From Halanaerobium hydrogeniformans (GTDB lineage: Bacteria; Bacillota; Halanaerobiia; Halanaerobiales; Halanaerobiaceae): DNA of 64,000 nucleotides. Below the pieces are notes generated by a model, which made no database searches, was not told the origin of the DNA, and was given only the letters and a program-made list of their open reading frames with translations. Below, one piece after another: positions 42,711 through 52,617 of this stretch. The position numbers and the translations under genes are program-made. Position 1 is the stretch's first letter. Each line of letters opens with the position of its first letter. Location: contig NC_014654.1 of the NCBI RefSeq assembly GCF_000166415.1, positions 1,302,001-1,366,000 on the forward strand. Direction: 5' to 3'.

Positions 42711-43994
42711 TTGCTTAAGATAGGTATTTTAGGATTAGGAACTGTTGGTAGTGGAGTAGTAAAGATTATGCAGCAAAATAGTGTGAACATCCATAATAAA
42801 GTAGGGACAGATTTAAAGATTGAAAAAATCTTAGTAAATAACATAAATAAAGAAAGAATTGTAGATATTGAGCCAGGTGTATTAACTGAAAATGAATCTG
42901 ATATATTGGATAATCCGGCTATCGATATTGTTGTAGAATTAATTGGTGGAGAAGAACCTGCTTATAAATACATAATGAGAGCAATTGAAAATGGAAAACA
43001 CATAGTAACGGCCAATAAATTAGTTATAGCAAAACATGGTAAAGAAATTTTCAAAAAAGCAGAAGAAAAAAATGTGCAGGTTAGTTATGAAGCAAGTGTT
43101 GCGGGCGGTTTGCCGATTATCAGGCCTCTCCAAAACTCATTAGCAGCTAACAGAATTGAAAAAATATATGGAATTTTAAATGGTACAACAAATTATATTT
43201 TGACTAAGATGAGTGAAGATAATCAGAGCTTTGAAGAGGCATTGCTTAAAGCTCAGGAAATGGGTTATGCCGAAAGTGACCCTACTTCAGATGTAGATGG
43301 TTATGATGCTGCCTATAAAATAACTATTTTGTCTTCTTTAGCTTATCAAAGATTTGTAGATGTAGAAAATGTCTATGTTGAAGGTATCAGAAATATTGCT
43401 ATTGATGATATTAAATTTGCGAAAGAAATGGGTTATGTAATTAAACTTTTAGCAATTGCTAAAAATTCTGATGAGGGGCTTGATATTAGAGTTCATCCTG
43501 CTTTCGTTCCAGAAAATCACACCTTAGCAATGATTAATAATACTTATAATTGTGTTTATTTACACGGTGATGCAGTTGGAGAAGTAATGTCTTCTGCAGA
43601 AGGTGCAGGTCAAATGCCGACTGGAAGCGCTGTAGTTGCTGACATAATCTATATTAGTAAAAATATAAATTATAATAAACAGGAGTATCCTAAAATTGAT
43701 TCCTGTCAAAAAAATAATATTATTGATACAAAAGAAATAGAAAGCAGTTTTTATATTAGATTAAGTGTTTTTGACAAGCCTGGTGTAATGGCAAAAATAG
43801 CTAAGATTTTTGGCGATAATAATGTTAGTCTGGCATCTGTATTACAAAAAGAACGTTTGAATCCAGTTGTGCCGCTTGTTTTAATTACTCATTCTGTTAA
43901 GGAAAAATATCTTTACAAATCAATTTCTGAAATCAAAGAATTAGAAGATGTTAATGATATTAATAGTGTTATTAGGGTAGAAAAGCATATTTAA
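42711..43994 (+). CDS. hom: Homoserine dehydrogenase
   Basis: 427 residues from TTG 42711, 8 nt after GGGAGG (42697-42702). The NAD loop is GILGLGTVGSGVV; the catalytic domain has VTANKLVIAKHG, EASVAGGLPII, NGTTNYILTKM and AESDPTSDVDGYDAAYK. A C-terminal ACT domain begins at SSFYIRLSVFDKPGVMAKIA. It reduces aspartate semialdehyde to homoserine for threonine and methionine, and the ACT domain usually gives threonine feedback. The threonine synthase gene is far away at 9308, and aspartokinase is not seen. It has its own promoter with a leader hairpin. Confidence 0.96.
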   Translation: MLKIGILGLGTVGSGVVKIMQQNSVNIHNKVGTDLKIEKILVNNINKERIVDIEPGVLTENESDILDNPAIDIVVELIGGEEPAYKYIMRAIENGKHIVTANKLVIAKHGKEIFKKAEEKNVQVSYEASVAGGLPIIRPLQNSLAANRIEKIYGILNGTTNYILTKMSEDNQSFEEALLKAQEMGYAESDPTSDVDGYDAAYKITILSSLAYQRFVDVENVYVEGIRNIAIDDIKFAKEMGYVIKLLAIAKNSDEGLDIRVHPAFVPENHTLAMINNTYNCVYLHGDAVGEVMSSAEGAGQMPTGSAVVADIIYISKNINYNKQEYPKIDSCQKNNIIDTKEIESSFYIRLSVFDKPGVMAKIAKIFGDNNVSLASVLQKERLNPVVPLVLITHSVKEKYLYKSISEIKELEDVNDINSVIRVEKHI

Positions 43995-44085
43995 TAATGG
44001 ATAACCTAATATTTAACTATAATAATTAAATAAATCAATCAATCTAGATGACAGGCTTAAGGCTAATTATCTGGAGGAAAAAATT

Positions 44086-45105
44086 ATGAAGAAAAACAAA
44101 AAGGACAAAAAGTTAGTTGTCAGGTTTTTCGAGTTTATAGTTTATTTAATTGTGCAGATAATCTTTATACCTGTAACCTTATTAGGTATTCTAATTATTA
44201 GTTATACAAAAAGAGATCACAGAGCCAAAGACAAATTTCCGTATGAATTAGAAAATTTATCTGCTAAAGTGTTAATGCATTATTGTAATATTAGAAGTGA
44301 CGAAGAGTCTGTAAAATTATTAAAAAACATATCTAAAAATTATTATTATGGCTTAATATTAACTATGGCTCCAGTTATTATTGCAAATAATAAATCAGAA
44401 TATTTACCTAAAATTGTTTCAATACCATATCCGGAAAATGAAACTATGTTTTTGATGCCAAATATTAAAATTATTCAATTTGATAAAATTATAAAAAAAT
44501 ATAAAGGTGATTATGAACAGATAGTCTTTGTTGAAGCAGGTTATGACACAAGATCATTTATGTTAACAAAAACTGAAAATCCAGATATTAAGATATTTGA
44601 AATTGATCAGCCTAAAAGGCAAAAGATAAAACTTAAAGCATCAGAAAAAGCTGATATTTCAAGAAAAAATATAATTTTTATTCCAATGGATTTAAAGCAG
44701 GGAGTATTATTTGAATCTTTAATAGAACAGGGATTTATAACTTCTCAAAAAACATTATTTTTATTGGAAGGTTTAAGTTATTATCAGGAGGAAAAAATAG
44801 TAAAGAAAATACTTTCTTCAATAAAAGAAAATTGTGCAAAAGAGAGTATTATAGTTTTTGATTTTTTATCTAGAGTTGTAGAAGAAGAGAATATACCAAT
44901 TGACTTTAAATTTCGTAAAAAATATTTAGGGTTAATTGAAGAAAAATTATTATTTAGTTTAGATATTCAGCAGAACCCTGAAGCCAGGGTTAGGGATTTT
45001 GTTGAAGAGATTGGCCTGAGTTTAAAAAGTTATTATTGTGGTGGCAGCAAAAATGATAATACCCCTAATTTTATGGCAGTAATTGAATTACTTAAAACCG
45101 ACTAG
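44086..45105 (+). CDS. Membrane-anchored LCM-type SAM methyltransferase
   Basis: 339 residues, ATG 44086 with TGGAGG upstream. Residues about 10-42 are a hydrophobic, probably membrane-anchored segment. The leucine carboxyl methyltransferase fold is shown by FVEAGYDTRSFML (SAM loop), KIFEIDQPKRQKIK (the acidic residue binding the ribose) and TLFLLEGLSYYQEEKIV. Bacterial members are often tied to polyketides or are uncharacterised, and the acceptor is unknown here. The membrane anchor is unusual for this family. It is followed 57 bp later by an Fe-S protein. Confidence 0.78.
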   Translation: MKKNKKDKKLVVRFFEFIVYLIVQIIFIPVTLLGILIISYTKRDHRAKDKFPYELENLSAKVLMHYCNIRSDEESVKLLKNISKNYYYGLILTMAPVIIANNKSEYLPKIVSIPYPENETMFLMPNIKIIQFDKIIKKYKGDYEQIVFVEAGYDTRSFMLTKTENPDIKIFEIDQPKRQKIKLKASEKADISRKNIIFIPMDLKQGVLFESLIEQGFITSQKTLFLLEGLSYYQEEKIVKKILSSIKENCAKESIIVFDFLSRVVEEENIPIDFKFRKKYLGLIEEKLLFSLDIQQNPEARVRDFVEEIGLSLKSYYCGGSKNDNTPNFMAVIELLKTD

Positions 45106-45162
45106 AATTGATTTATAAGCTGCAAAAATATATTAAAACATAAAATTTTGGAGGCAGAAATG

Positions 45163-45918
45163 ATGAGAGAGAAAATTGAAACTTTAATTAAAGATTTTGT
45201 AGCTTGTTATCAGAGAACAGAGGATGTAAAAAGCAATTGGAGAGAAGCCATTGTGAGATTTGCGGATGCTGATCAAAATTTCAAAGAATTAATTTCCCCT
45301 GCGCATGCTTTAGCTACAGATTATCTAACAGGAGCTAAAACCATTATAGCTTATTTTTTGCCATATGCTAAAGAAATTGTTGATTCAAATATTGAGGGTA
45401 GGTACAGTTCTCATGAATGGGCATTGGCTTATATAGAAACAAATAACTTGATTGTAGAACTTGATGAATATTTAAAACAGGAACTTAATAAATTGGGTTT
45501 TAATTCTGCAGTTATTTCTCCAAGAGAGAATTTTTATCAAGCTGAAAAACCTGCAGATTGGTCACATAGACATATGGCCTATTATGCTGGAATGGGTGCT
45601 TTTGGTTTAAACAATATGTTAATTACTGATCAAGGATGTTGTGGGCGATTTGGAAGTATTATAACAACTCTAGATATTACTACAGATCGAACTACTAATA
45701 GAGAATACTGTCTATATAAAAATGGAGAAGGGTGTCAACTTTGTGTTGAAAACTGTATAACTAATGCTTTAAAAGTTGATTCTTTTAATGGGGAAAAATG
45801 CTATAAAATTTTGTTATATAACGATGTTTTGCATTCAGATATTCATGTACCTACTGAAGTATGTGGCAAATGCTGTGTGGGAGTTCCCTGTTCAATGAGC
45901 AATCCAGTAAAAATATAA
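45163..45918 (+). CDS. QueG-like 4Fe-4S double-cluster protein
   Basis: 252 residues; ATG 45163 is placed 8 nt after GGAGG, and an ATG at 45160 is also possible. The N-terminal part has the epoxyqueuosine-reductase-like TDYLTGAKTIIAYFLPYA and MAYYAGMGAFGLNNMLIT. The C-terminus carries two ferredoxin-like cysteine groups (EGCQLCVENCITNAL and EVCGKCCVGVPCSM). It is shorter than true QueG (about 310-380 residues) and lacks its HEAT-repeat end, so a role in queuosine synthesis is not secure. Corrinoid-reducing proteins of anaerobes share this fold. Confidence 0.72.
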   Translation: MREKIETLIKDFVACYQRTEDVKSNWREAIVRFADADQNFKELISPAHALATDYLTGAKTIIAYFLPYAKEIVDSNIEGRYSSHEWALAYIETNNLIVELDEYLKQELNKLGFNSAVISPRENFYQAEKPADWSHRHMAYYAGMGAFGLNNMLITDQGCCGRFGSIITTLDITTDRTTNREYCLYKNGEGCQLCVENCITNALKVDSFNGEKCYKILLYNDVLHSDIHVPTEVCGKCCVGVPCSMSNPVKI

Positions 45919-45947
45919 AAAGAAGTAATCGTTGTTGGGGGTAGAGG

Positions 45948-46523
45948 ATGAATAAAAATTGGTATAAATTTTTGTTATTAATTTTTGTTATAGTTATCGG
46001 AATGTTTTTGCTATACTATTTTGGCGCAGTTGATTATTTTACACTAGAAAATTTAGAACAGATAAGAGATCAAATAGAAGGATATGGGTTTTGGGGGCCA
46101 TTAATATATATTTCTGTATTTACAATCGGGACTCTATTTTTTTTGCCTGCTATTCCTTTTGCTATTTTAGGAGGCTTATTGTTTGGATTTTTTTGGGGAT
46201 TGATCTGGGTTTTAATAGCAACAAGCACTGCAATCTCTTTAGCTTTTTTTGCAGGAAGATATGCAATCCATGATCTGGCAGAAGATATTTTTAAACACAA
46301 AGATTATTATCAGAAAATACAAAGTGGATTTAATGAATATGGATGGAAAGTAATTTTAATTACTAGACTTTTACCGATGTTTCCTTTTATTCCCCAGAGC
46401 TATATTTATGGGTTGATAAAAATAAGGTTTAGAACCTATTTTATTTTTTCTTTTATAGGAAAAATACCTGCCAGTATGGTATACGTATATATTGGTTCAT
46501 CACTGATGCACTGGGTAGTTTAA
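45948..46523 (+). CDS. TVP38/TMEM64-family (DedA-related) membrane protein
   Basis: 191 residues, ATG 45948 with GGGGG 8-12 nt upstream. About five membrane segments are seen. The conserved VTT-domain motif is ITRLLPMFPFIPQSYIYGL, with FFLPAIPFAILGGLLFGFFW before it and FIGKIPASMVYVYIGSS after it. Related proteins are implicated in lipid movement across membranes; the exact role here is unknown. It ends 11 bp before the convergent acyltransferase gene. Confidence 0.88.
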   Translation: MNKNWYKFLLLIFVIVIGMFLLYYFGAVDYFTLENLEQIRDQIEGYGFWGPLIYISVFTIGTLFFLPAIPFAILGGLLFGFFWGLIWVLIATSTAISLAFFAGRYAIHDLAEDIFKHKDYYQKIQSGFNEYGWKVILITRLLPMFPFIPQSYIYGLIKIRFRTYFIFSFIGKIPASMVYVYIGSSLMHWVV

Positions 46524-46534
46524 ATAATTATATT

Positions 46535-47695
46535 TTATACTAAATTTTGGATTGATTTTTTTAGTTGTTGATATAGCTTGATATAAAGTTCACTAAATAA
46601 ATAACTAAATATAAAACTAGCTACAAAAACAAGCATAAATTTAGTGGAAATAGCAATGTTAAAGTTTAGCAAATAATACTGAAGTATTACTAAAATTATC
46701 ATATGGATAAAATAGATTCGGTAGGAGTTAACTGCCAGACGATTAAGGATTTTGAAAGGTTTGTCCAGATATTTTTTGAAAAATAATAATAGGCTGCTAA
46801 ATATTAAAAAACAGAGCGAAAAGTGTAAAAAAGCATTAAGTAATTGTAATGGTCTTGTTTTATTAGCTAATGTCATAAAATTTATTTTAAAAGCTAAATA
46901 AAGAATTGATAAAATTGCTGTTGAAATAAGAAAAAACGGCAATTTTTTTGTCATAGCAGTAGTAATTTTTATTTTGTTTAGATATGCAAAAATTCCAAAA
47001 GAAAAATAGAGAATATAAATGGTCCATCTTGTTGGTTGAAAAACAAGCAAGTTCAAAATGGATACCCAGCTATCATCAGCACTAAATTGACTAACAAGAA
47101 AAAATGATAAAATTCCTAACGCAAAAAAGCCAATTAAAAATTTATTAAGTTCATTTTTGCTGATGCTTTGGCTATTATACATAGAATCAATTTTGTCTTT
47201 ATTTAACCTGTAAATTACTACAAAAGCTAAATAAAATACAAAAAGTGAAGATAAAAACCAGTAATGACCTGCATGTTCTGCTTGAATAAAATTATTAAAA
47301 TATAAATTCGTCCAGTATTCAAAATAGCTAAGATTTGGTGAAATATACTCTAGGGCATAAAAATAGTTCATTATTGGTGATAAAAATATAACCCCGACCA
47401 CAAAGGGAAGCAAAATCCTTTTACTTTTTTTAGTTATAAAAAGCTTAGCACCATACTTTTTTAAAGAATAATAACAAAAATAACCTGCAATGAAAAACAT
47501 TATGGGCATTATGAAAACATCAATTAAAAGGCTTAAAAGACCAAATAAATCACTTTTAGGTGTATCATTGACATACCACTCATAACCATGCACATGGGGC
47601 AGCAGAGAATGAAGTAAAACTACTAATGTTATAATAAATACTCTTAAATAATCAAAATAATACATTCTATTATTTGTTTTGCTTTTAATTGACAT
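46535..47695 (-). CDS. Acyltransferase-3 family membrane protein
   Basis: 386 residues, ten or more membrane helices. YYFDYLRVFIITLVVLLHSL at the N-terminus contains the conserved region with the catalytic His (H in LLHS), and EHAGHYWFLSSLFVFYL is the second conserved region. Members transfer acetyl or succinyl groups to cell-surface or periplasmic sugars. The acceptor is unknown. The start at 47695 has AAAGGGTG upstream on the minus strand. It is convergent with the TVP38 gene, and no glycan genes are adjacent. Confidence 0.88.
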   Translation of the reverse strand: MSIKSKTNNRMYYFDYLRVFIITLVVLLHSLLPHVHGYEWYVNDTPKSDLFGLLSLLIDVFIMPIMFFIAGYFCYYSLKKYGAKLFITKKSKRILLPFVVGVIFLSPIMNYFYALEYISPNLSYFEYWTNLYFNNFIQAEHAGHYWFLSSLFVFYLAFVVIYRLNKDKIDSMYNSQSISKNELNKFLIGFFALGILSFFLVSQFSADDSWVSILNLLVFQPTRWTIYILYFSFGIFAYLNKIKITTAMTKKLPFFLISTAILSILYLAFKINFMTLANKTRPLQLLNAFLHFSLCFLIFSSLLLFFKKYLDKPFKILNRLAVNSYRIYFIHMIILVILQYYLLNFNIAISTKFMLVFVASFIFSYLFSELYIKLYQQLKKSIQNLV

Positions 47696-47832
47696 TTATA
47701 TCACCCTTTGCTAAAATAAATAAACTACATTTTACATTATAAGCTTTTTAGGAAATTTTTTCAAGCAATATTGAGAAAATTTGAACAAATATTGACTAAA
47801 TTAATTTTTTTGTTTATTATATTCAATAATTA

Positions 47833-47841
47833 TGATATAAT
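47833..47841 (+). promoter_or_regulatory. Extended -10 promoter before the rhodanese gene
   Basis: TGATATAAT (47833-47841) gives TGn plus TATAAT, 67 bp before the rhodanese start. No good -35 box is seen. Confidence 0.5.
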
Positions 47842-47907
47842 TATAAAAGAAAAGTAATATTTGGTATTTAGTTATTTATTTACAATAAAAATAGGGAGGA
47901 ATTAATT

Positions 47908-48243
47908 ATGATTAAAGATCTTATAGCAGGTGTTTTTGGCAAAGGCGTAGAAAAGATTGATGCAGAAGAAGTTGTAGAAAAAGACTTAAAAATAGTTGAT
48001 TTAAGAAATAAAAAAGATTATGAAGAAGGTCATATTCCTGATTCCATAAACATCCCGTATGGAGAATTCAAAACTGACCATCCCAAATTATCAGAATTTG
48101 ATAAAGATGAAGAGTTTTGCGTTGCCTGTATTGCAGGTATTTCTAGCCAAAAAATAACCAGATTATTAAATGAAGCCGGTTATAAAAATGCTAAAAGTTT
48201 AAAGGGTGGAATTAAATCCTGGAGCCATGATTGGGTAGAATAA
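47908..48243 (+). CDS. Single-domain rhodanese-like protein
   Basis: 111 residues, ATG 47908 with GGAGG upstream. The rhodanese core reads [20 protein letters not shown] and the active loop is CIAGISS with the catalytic cysteine at C74; [12 protein letters not shown] is the usual end. It may carry persulfide sulfur or detoxify sulfide. An N-terminal segment of about 20 residues precedes the core, with no signal peptide. It lies 38 bp before the YyaL-like gene, so it is probably cotranscribed with it. Confidence 0.9.
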   Translation: MIKDLIAGVFGKGVEKIDAEEVVEKDLKIVDLRNKKDYEEGHIPDSINIPYGEFKTDHPKLSEFDKDEEFCVACIAGISSQKITRLLNEAGYKNAKSLKGGIKSWSHDWVE

Positions 48244-48280
48244 TAATGTTAAATATTTCTTTAAAAAAGAGGTGTTAAAT

Positions 48281-50224
48281 TTGACTTCATATAATAAATT
48301 AAAGGATGAGAACAGTCCCTATCTTAAACAACATGCAGACAACCCGGTAAACTGGTACCCCTGGGGAGAAGAAGCATTTAAATTGGCTAAAGACAAAAAT
48401 CTTCCCATATTTTTATCTATCGGTTATTCTACCTGTCACTGGTGTCATGTAATGGAAAAAGAATCTTTTGAAGATGAAGAAGTCGCTCAAATGCTCAATC
48501 AGTTTTTTATTTCAATAAAGGTAGATAGAGAAGAAAGGCCAGAAATTGATAGCTTATATATGGATGTCTGTCAGACGATGACAGGTAGTGGAGGTTGGCC
48601 ATTAAGCATTTTTATGACTGCAGATAAAAAACCATTTTATGCAGCTACTTATATACCCAAAGAAAATAAATATGGCAGAAAAGGTTTATTGACCATTCTA
48701 CCGGAAATTCATTATTTATGGACTGAGGAGAGAAAAAAATTACTTCAAGCTTCAGAAAATATTGTTTCCCATTTGTCTAAAATAAATCAAAATCAAAAAG
48801 CAGAATTGGCAAGTAATATATTTGAAAAAACTGTAGAGGCAATAGAGAGTAATTATGATCATCAATATGGTGGGTTTGGTAGTTCACCCAAATTTCCTAT
48901 GTATCAATACCTTTTATTTTTACTTCATTATTGGAAGAAAACCGGTGAAGATAAGTATTTATCAATTTTAGAAACAACACTTCAGCAAATGCGGGCTGGA
49001 GGAATATATGATCAACTGGCATTTGGTTTTCATAGATATTCTACAGATCGAGAATGGAAAATGCCTCACTTTGAAAAAATGCTCTATGATCAAGCATTAA
49101 TGATCTATATTTACACTGCAGCTTATCAAGCAACTGCTAAAGAAATTTATGCAGATGTTGTAAAGGAAATTGTTAGTTTTTTAGAAAGTGAAATGTTAGC
49201 AAAAGAAGGTGCTTTTTTTACAGCAATTGATGCTGACAGTGGAGGTGAAGAGGGGAAATATTATCTCTGGGAAAAATCAGAACTTAAATCTATTCTTAAT
49301 GAAGCTCAATTTAATAGATTAAATAAAATTTTTGATATACAAGCTAATAAAAATATAAATTTGAGTTTAAAGAATGTTCAAGATTATAATCAGTTAGCAG
49401 AGCTTAAAGATAAACTACTAAAGCATAGAAAAGAAAGGATCCATCCCAGTAAGGACAAAAAGATCTTAACAGACTGGAATGGTCTTCTAATTGCAGCTTT
49501 AGCAAAAGCAGGCTTTGTTTTAAAAGAAGACAGGTACTTAAAATTAGCTGATGATGTTGAAAAATTTATTCATAATAACATGAAAACCAATAAAGGTAGA
49601 TTGGCTCACAGTTATTATGAAGGAGAAAAATCTAAAATAGATAATTTGAATGATTACAGCTTTTTGCTCTGGGGATTAATAGAATTATATCAGGCAACTT
49701 TAAAAGATGAATATTTAATAAAAGCAGAAAAAACTGCTAAAATAATGAAAGAATATTTCTGGGATCAAAAAGAGGAAGCTTTTTATTTTAGTGCTAAGGA
49801 TAATGAAGATCTCTTTATAAAACAAATTAATGCTAATGATCATTCATTGCCATCAGCTAATTCTATTGCAGCCTTTAACTTTTTAAAACTAGCTCATCTT
49901 AAAGATAATTTAGCATACCAAAAAGATGCCCAAAAAATTATTGCAGCTTTTTCTGATCAAATTAACAAAGCACCGAGTAATTATATTTTTCTGGTTTTGA
50001 GTAATTACTATTTTAATAATCCTTTTATAGAGATTAAGATTCATGGTGATAAAAAATATCCTTTAGCCCAGGAATTAATTGAGAATATTAGAGATAGATA
50101 TCTACCTGATTATCTAATCAAACAGCAAAAAGGTGATAAGAATAACAAATTATCGCTTTGTAAAGATTTTGTCTGTGGAATTCCAACTGATAAATTAAAT
50201 GATATTTTAAAAGAACTAAATTAG
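48281..50224 (+). CDS. YyaL/DUF255 thioredoxin-like protein
   Basis: 647 residues from TTG 48281, 6 nt after AAGAGGTG. The N-terminal thioredoxin-like domain has [20 protein letters not shown] and the redox motif CHWC (C52, C55) in [15 protein letters not shown]. The rest is an (alpha/alpha)6-type region with [20 protein letters not shown] and a C-terminal tail resembling spermatogenesis-associated protein 20. Its function in bacteria is unknown; redox or sugar-epimerase-like activity has been suggested for the fold. It is cotranscribed with rhodanese. The convergent Fe-S gene ends 9 bp away. Confidence 0.92.
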   Translation: MTSYNKLKDENSPYLKQHADNPVNWYPWGEEAFKLAKDKNLPIFLSIGYSTCHWCHVMEKESFEDEEVAQMLNQFFISIKVDREERPEIDSLYMDVCQTMTGSGGWPLSIFMTADKKPFYAATYIPKENKYGRKGLLTILPEIHYLWTEERKKLLQASENIVSHLSKINQNQKAELASNIFEKTVEAIESNYDHQYGGFGSSPKFPMYQYLLFLLHYWKKTGEDKYLSILETTLQQMRAGGIYDQLAFGFHRYSTDREWKMPHFEKMLYDQALMIYIYTAAYQATAKEIYADVVKEIVSFLESEMLAKEGAFFTAIDADSGGEEGKYYLWEKSELKSILNEAQFNRLNKIFDIQANKNINLSLKNVQDYNQLAELKDKLLKHRKERIHPSKDKKILTDWNGLLIAALAKAGFVLKEDRYLKLADDVEKFIHNNMKTNKGRLAHSYYEGEKSKIDNLNDYSFLLWGLIELYQATLKDEYLIKAEKTAKIMKEYFWDQKEEAFYFSAKDNEDLFIKQINANDHSLPSANSIAAFNFLKLAHLKDNLAYQKDAQKIIAAFSDQINKAPSNYIFLVLSNYYFNNPFIEIKIHGDKKYPLAQELIENIRDRYLPDYLIKQQKGDKNNKLSLCKDFVCGIPTDKLNDILKELN

Positions 50225-50233
50225 TTTGCTTAA

Positions 50234-51496
50234 TTAACTAAACTTTTTTATCATTTTAGCAAGATATTTTGATTTTAGCTGTTTATTGGCCATAATCTGC
50301 TTTATTGGTGGCAGTTTTAATACAGCAGAAATTACTGCCGCCATCGCTCTATGGCTGGCAAAAACCTGTTTATCAAAAATTAGATTTTGCAATTTACCTC
50401 TTTCAATTGCCATCATAACAGTTCTATGGACAGAATTAACAGGTGTAATTATTTTTTCTTTACGTCTTTTTAGCTTAATATTATTTTCAGGACATGTTCT
50501 TAGACAGACACCACATCCTAAGCAGAGTTCTTTATCAACAACAATTTTTTTGCCTTCTTCATCTTCAATCTCAGAGATAGCATTAACAGGACAAATCGAA
50601 AGACATTTCTGGCATTGACTGCATTTGTTATTAGTGAGCTCAGCTAAATAATGAGTTGTTTGAATAGGATGTAAGGCCCCAAATTCTTTTGCAGCTACAA
50701 GTGCCTCACAACAACATCCACAGCAGTTACAGATAAAACTAGGATTATTTTTAACATTTTCTCCACACTGGACTAAGTTGTTTTCATAGGCTTTATGTAA
50801 TAATTCAAGACATTCTGAACTTTCTACTCTGCGAGCATGGTCATGTCTAATTAAAGAATCTGCGGTATTATTAAAAGTCATACAGATATCTAAAGGTGCA
50901 GAACAAGCTTTATCTAAATGATGCATTTTATGTCTGCAATAACAGGTGCTTATCCCAATATAATCTGCAGTTTTTATTATATGACTTGCTTTTTCAAAAT
51001 CAAGAATATGGACTAAATTATCTCTTGATAGTACCTTCTCATTAACATATACTCTGCCTAATTTAGTTTCTCCACCTAAAAAAAGATCTTTTATAAAGTC
51101 TTCTTCAACATTTAAATACTGATAATATAGCTCAGCTAATAGTTTTTGATTAATATCATTTCTAGTTCTCATCATTGAGAACTCAAAAAATCCTGCCATT
51201 GGTGGAGGAAGTATATAATATTTTTTATCTTTATTTTGTGAATCTAATAAAATTGCTCTTGTTGCAAGCTCGTTTAATATTTTTTCACTTTCTGTTTTGT
51301 CTATCTTTAGTATTTTAGCTGCTTCATCAGCAGTAAAAGGTTTTATGGGTAATTGAGCAACTATTTCTGCTTCTTTTTCACTAAATAACATCGCTAAAAT
51401 TTCATAAAGAGTTTTTGATGGGGGAGCACCCTGGGGGAATTTGTTTAATCTTTCGACAAGATTCTCATATGACTTTTTTGCAGTTTTATGTGACAT
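50234..51496 (-). CDS. Winged-helix and 4Fe-4S ferredoxin-domain protein
   Basis: 420 residues from ATG 51496 (minus strand), with AGAGGTGAG upstream; a GTG at 51505 overlaps it. A short N-terminal winged-helix-like region (FTADEAAKILKIDKTESEKI) precedes a middle domain with scattered cysteines (ISTCYCRHK, FICNCCGCCCEALV). Two 4Fe-4S clusters follow: CSQCQKCLSICPVNAI and CLGCGVCLRTCPENNI. Such proteins occur in many strict anaerobes, and their role is not established. A redox-linked regulator or electron-transfer protein is possible. It is a single gene on the minus strand. Confidence 0.75.
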   Translation of the reverse strand: MSHKTAKKSYENLVERLNKFPQGAPPSKTLYEILAMLFSEKEAEIVAQLPIKPFTADEAAKILKIDKTESEKILNELATRAILLDSQNKDKKYYILPPPMAGFFEFSMMRTRNDINQKLLAELYYQYLNVEEDFIKDLFLGGETKLGRVYVNEKVLSRDNLVHILDFEKASHIIKTADYIGISTCYCRHKMHHLDKACSAPLDICMTFNNTADSLIRHDHARRVESSECLELLHKAYENNLVQCGENVKNNPSFICNCCGCCCEALVAAKEFGALHPIQTTHYLAELTNNKCSQCQKCLSICPVNAISEIEDEEGKKIVVDKELCLGCGVCLRTCPENNIKLKRRKEKIITPVNSVHRTVMMAIERGKLQNLIFDKQVFASHRAMAAVISAVLKLPPIKQIMANKQLKSKYLAKMIKKFS

Positions 51497-51611
51497 AATT
51501 CTCACCTCTAATTAAATAATTAATTGTTTGTCTTTAATCTCCTCTATATGATTTAAATGAATTCAATTTATTTTCAAAGGTTACTTGACACAATCCCTAT
51601 TGAGCTAAATA

Positions 51612-51640
51612 TTGACTAAAAAAATTTTAAATGATACAAT
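51612..51640 (+). promoter_or_regulatory. SigmaA-type promoter of the nucleoside phosphorylase gene
   Basis: TTGACT (51612-51617), a 17-bp spacer and TACAAT (51635-51640) lie 60 bp before the TTG start at 51700. Confidence 0.75.
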
Positions 51641-51699
51641 TTTATAATATAGATATATTTATATAGTTTTAAATTGGCCTTATATAAGGGGGTAATAAA

Positions 51700-52470
51700 T
51701 TGAAAAAAGCTGTAATAGGTGGAACAGGTATTTATGATTTGAACATTAAAAGTATCAGCAAAGAAGTAAAAACCAGGTATGGAGTAGTAAAAGTTGATAT
51801 TGTAAATCATTATGGAGAAGAAATAGTTTTTTTAGCTAGACATGGCAAAGAACATACAAAACCACCCCATCAGATTAACTATAGGGCTAATCTGAAGGCT
51901 TTAGAAAAGCTAGGTGTTAAATATATATATGCTACAGCTGCTGTAGGATCTTTCAATGAAAATTATGAACCCGGTGATATAGTTATAATAAAAGATTTTA
52001 TTGATTTTACTAAAACTAGAGTTCAAAGCTTTGTTGATTCTCAAACTGAATCTGTAAAACACTATGATATGAGTGATCCTTATTGTCAGAACATGCGCGG
52101 TAAATTTTCTAAAAGGTCTTTAACAAAACAACTAAAGATTAAAGGTGATGCAGTATATGTTTGTACAGAAGGTCCTAGGTTTGAAACAGCTGCAGAAATT
52201 CAGATGTTTAAAAAACTTGGTGGAGATGTTGTTGGTATGACAGGAGTTCCAGAAGTGGTTTTAGCCAAAGAATTGGGAATCTGTTATGCTTCAATTGCAA
52301 TTATTACTAATTGGTCTACTGGCATAAGAGATGAATTAAATAGCCATAATATTAAAGACTTAATTTCAGCAAATAAGTCTAAAATTACTGAGGTGTTTAT
52401 GCATATATTTCTAGAGGGAATTGATCAAAAAAACTGTAACTGCGGTGATTCTCTAATAGAAATTGGATAA
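51700..52470 (+). CDS. Nucleoside phosphorylase of the MTAP/MTIP/PNP class
   Basis: 256 residues from TTG 51700, preceded by AAGGGGG about 8 nt upstream. IGGTGIYDLN, FLARHGKEHTKPPHQINYRA, VCTEGPRFETAAEI and VGMTGVPEVVLAKELGICYA define this class. True methylthioadenosine phosphorylases carry Asp residues where this protein has ITNWSTG. An Asn at that place is usual for 6-oxopurine enzymes such as methylthioinosine phosphorylase or purine nucleoside phosphorylase. I therefore expect a preference for hypoxanthine- or guanine-type nucleosides, by inference from that position. Citrate synthase follows. Confidence 0.82.
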   Translation: MKKAVIGGTGIYDLNIKSISKEVKTRYGVVKVDIVNHYGEEIVFLARHGKEHTKPPHQINYRANLKALEKLGVKYIYATAAVGSFNENYEPGDIVIIKDFIDFTKTRVQSFVDSQTESVKHYDMSDPYCQNMRGKFSKRSLTKQLKIKGDAVYVCTEGPRFETAAEIQMFKKLGGDVVGMTGVPEVVLAKELGICYASIAIITNWSTGIRDELNSHNIKDLISANKSKITEVFMHIFLEGIDQKNCNCGDSLIEIG

Positions 52471-52617
52471 ATCAATTATAAATGATATAATTAATTTAAG
52501 AATTATATTTTTTAATAAATGAATATATAAAATTTATTTTGCTGCTTAAATTTTTTGGTAGGAATTTTTTTGATTTAAGCAAATACATATTTTAAAGTAA
52601 ATAATAGGAGTGAGAAT

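Noticed and set aside
51616-51810. Minus-strand frame over the phosphorylase start
   Set aside because: It overlaps the promoter and start of a well-supported gene on the other strand and encodes a low-complexity Tyr/Phe-rich peptide.
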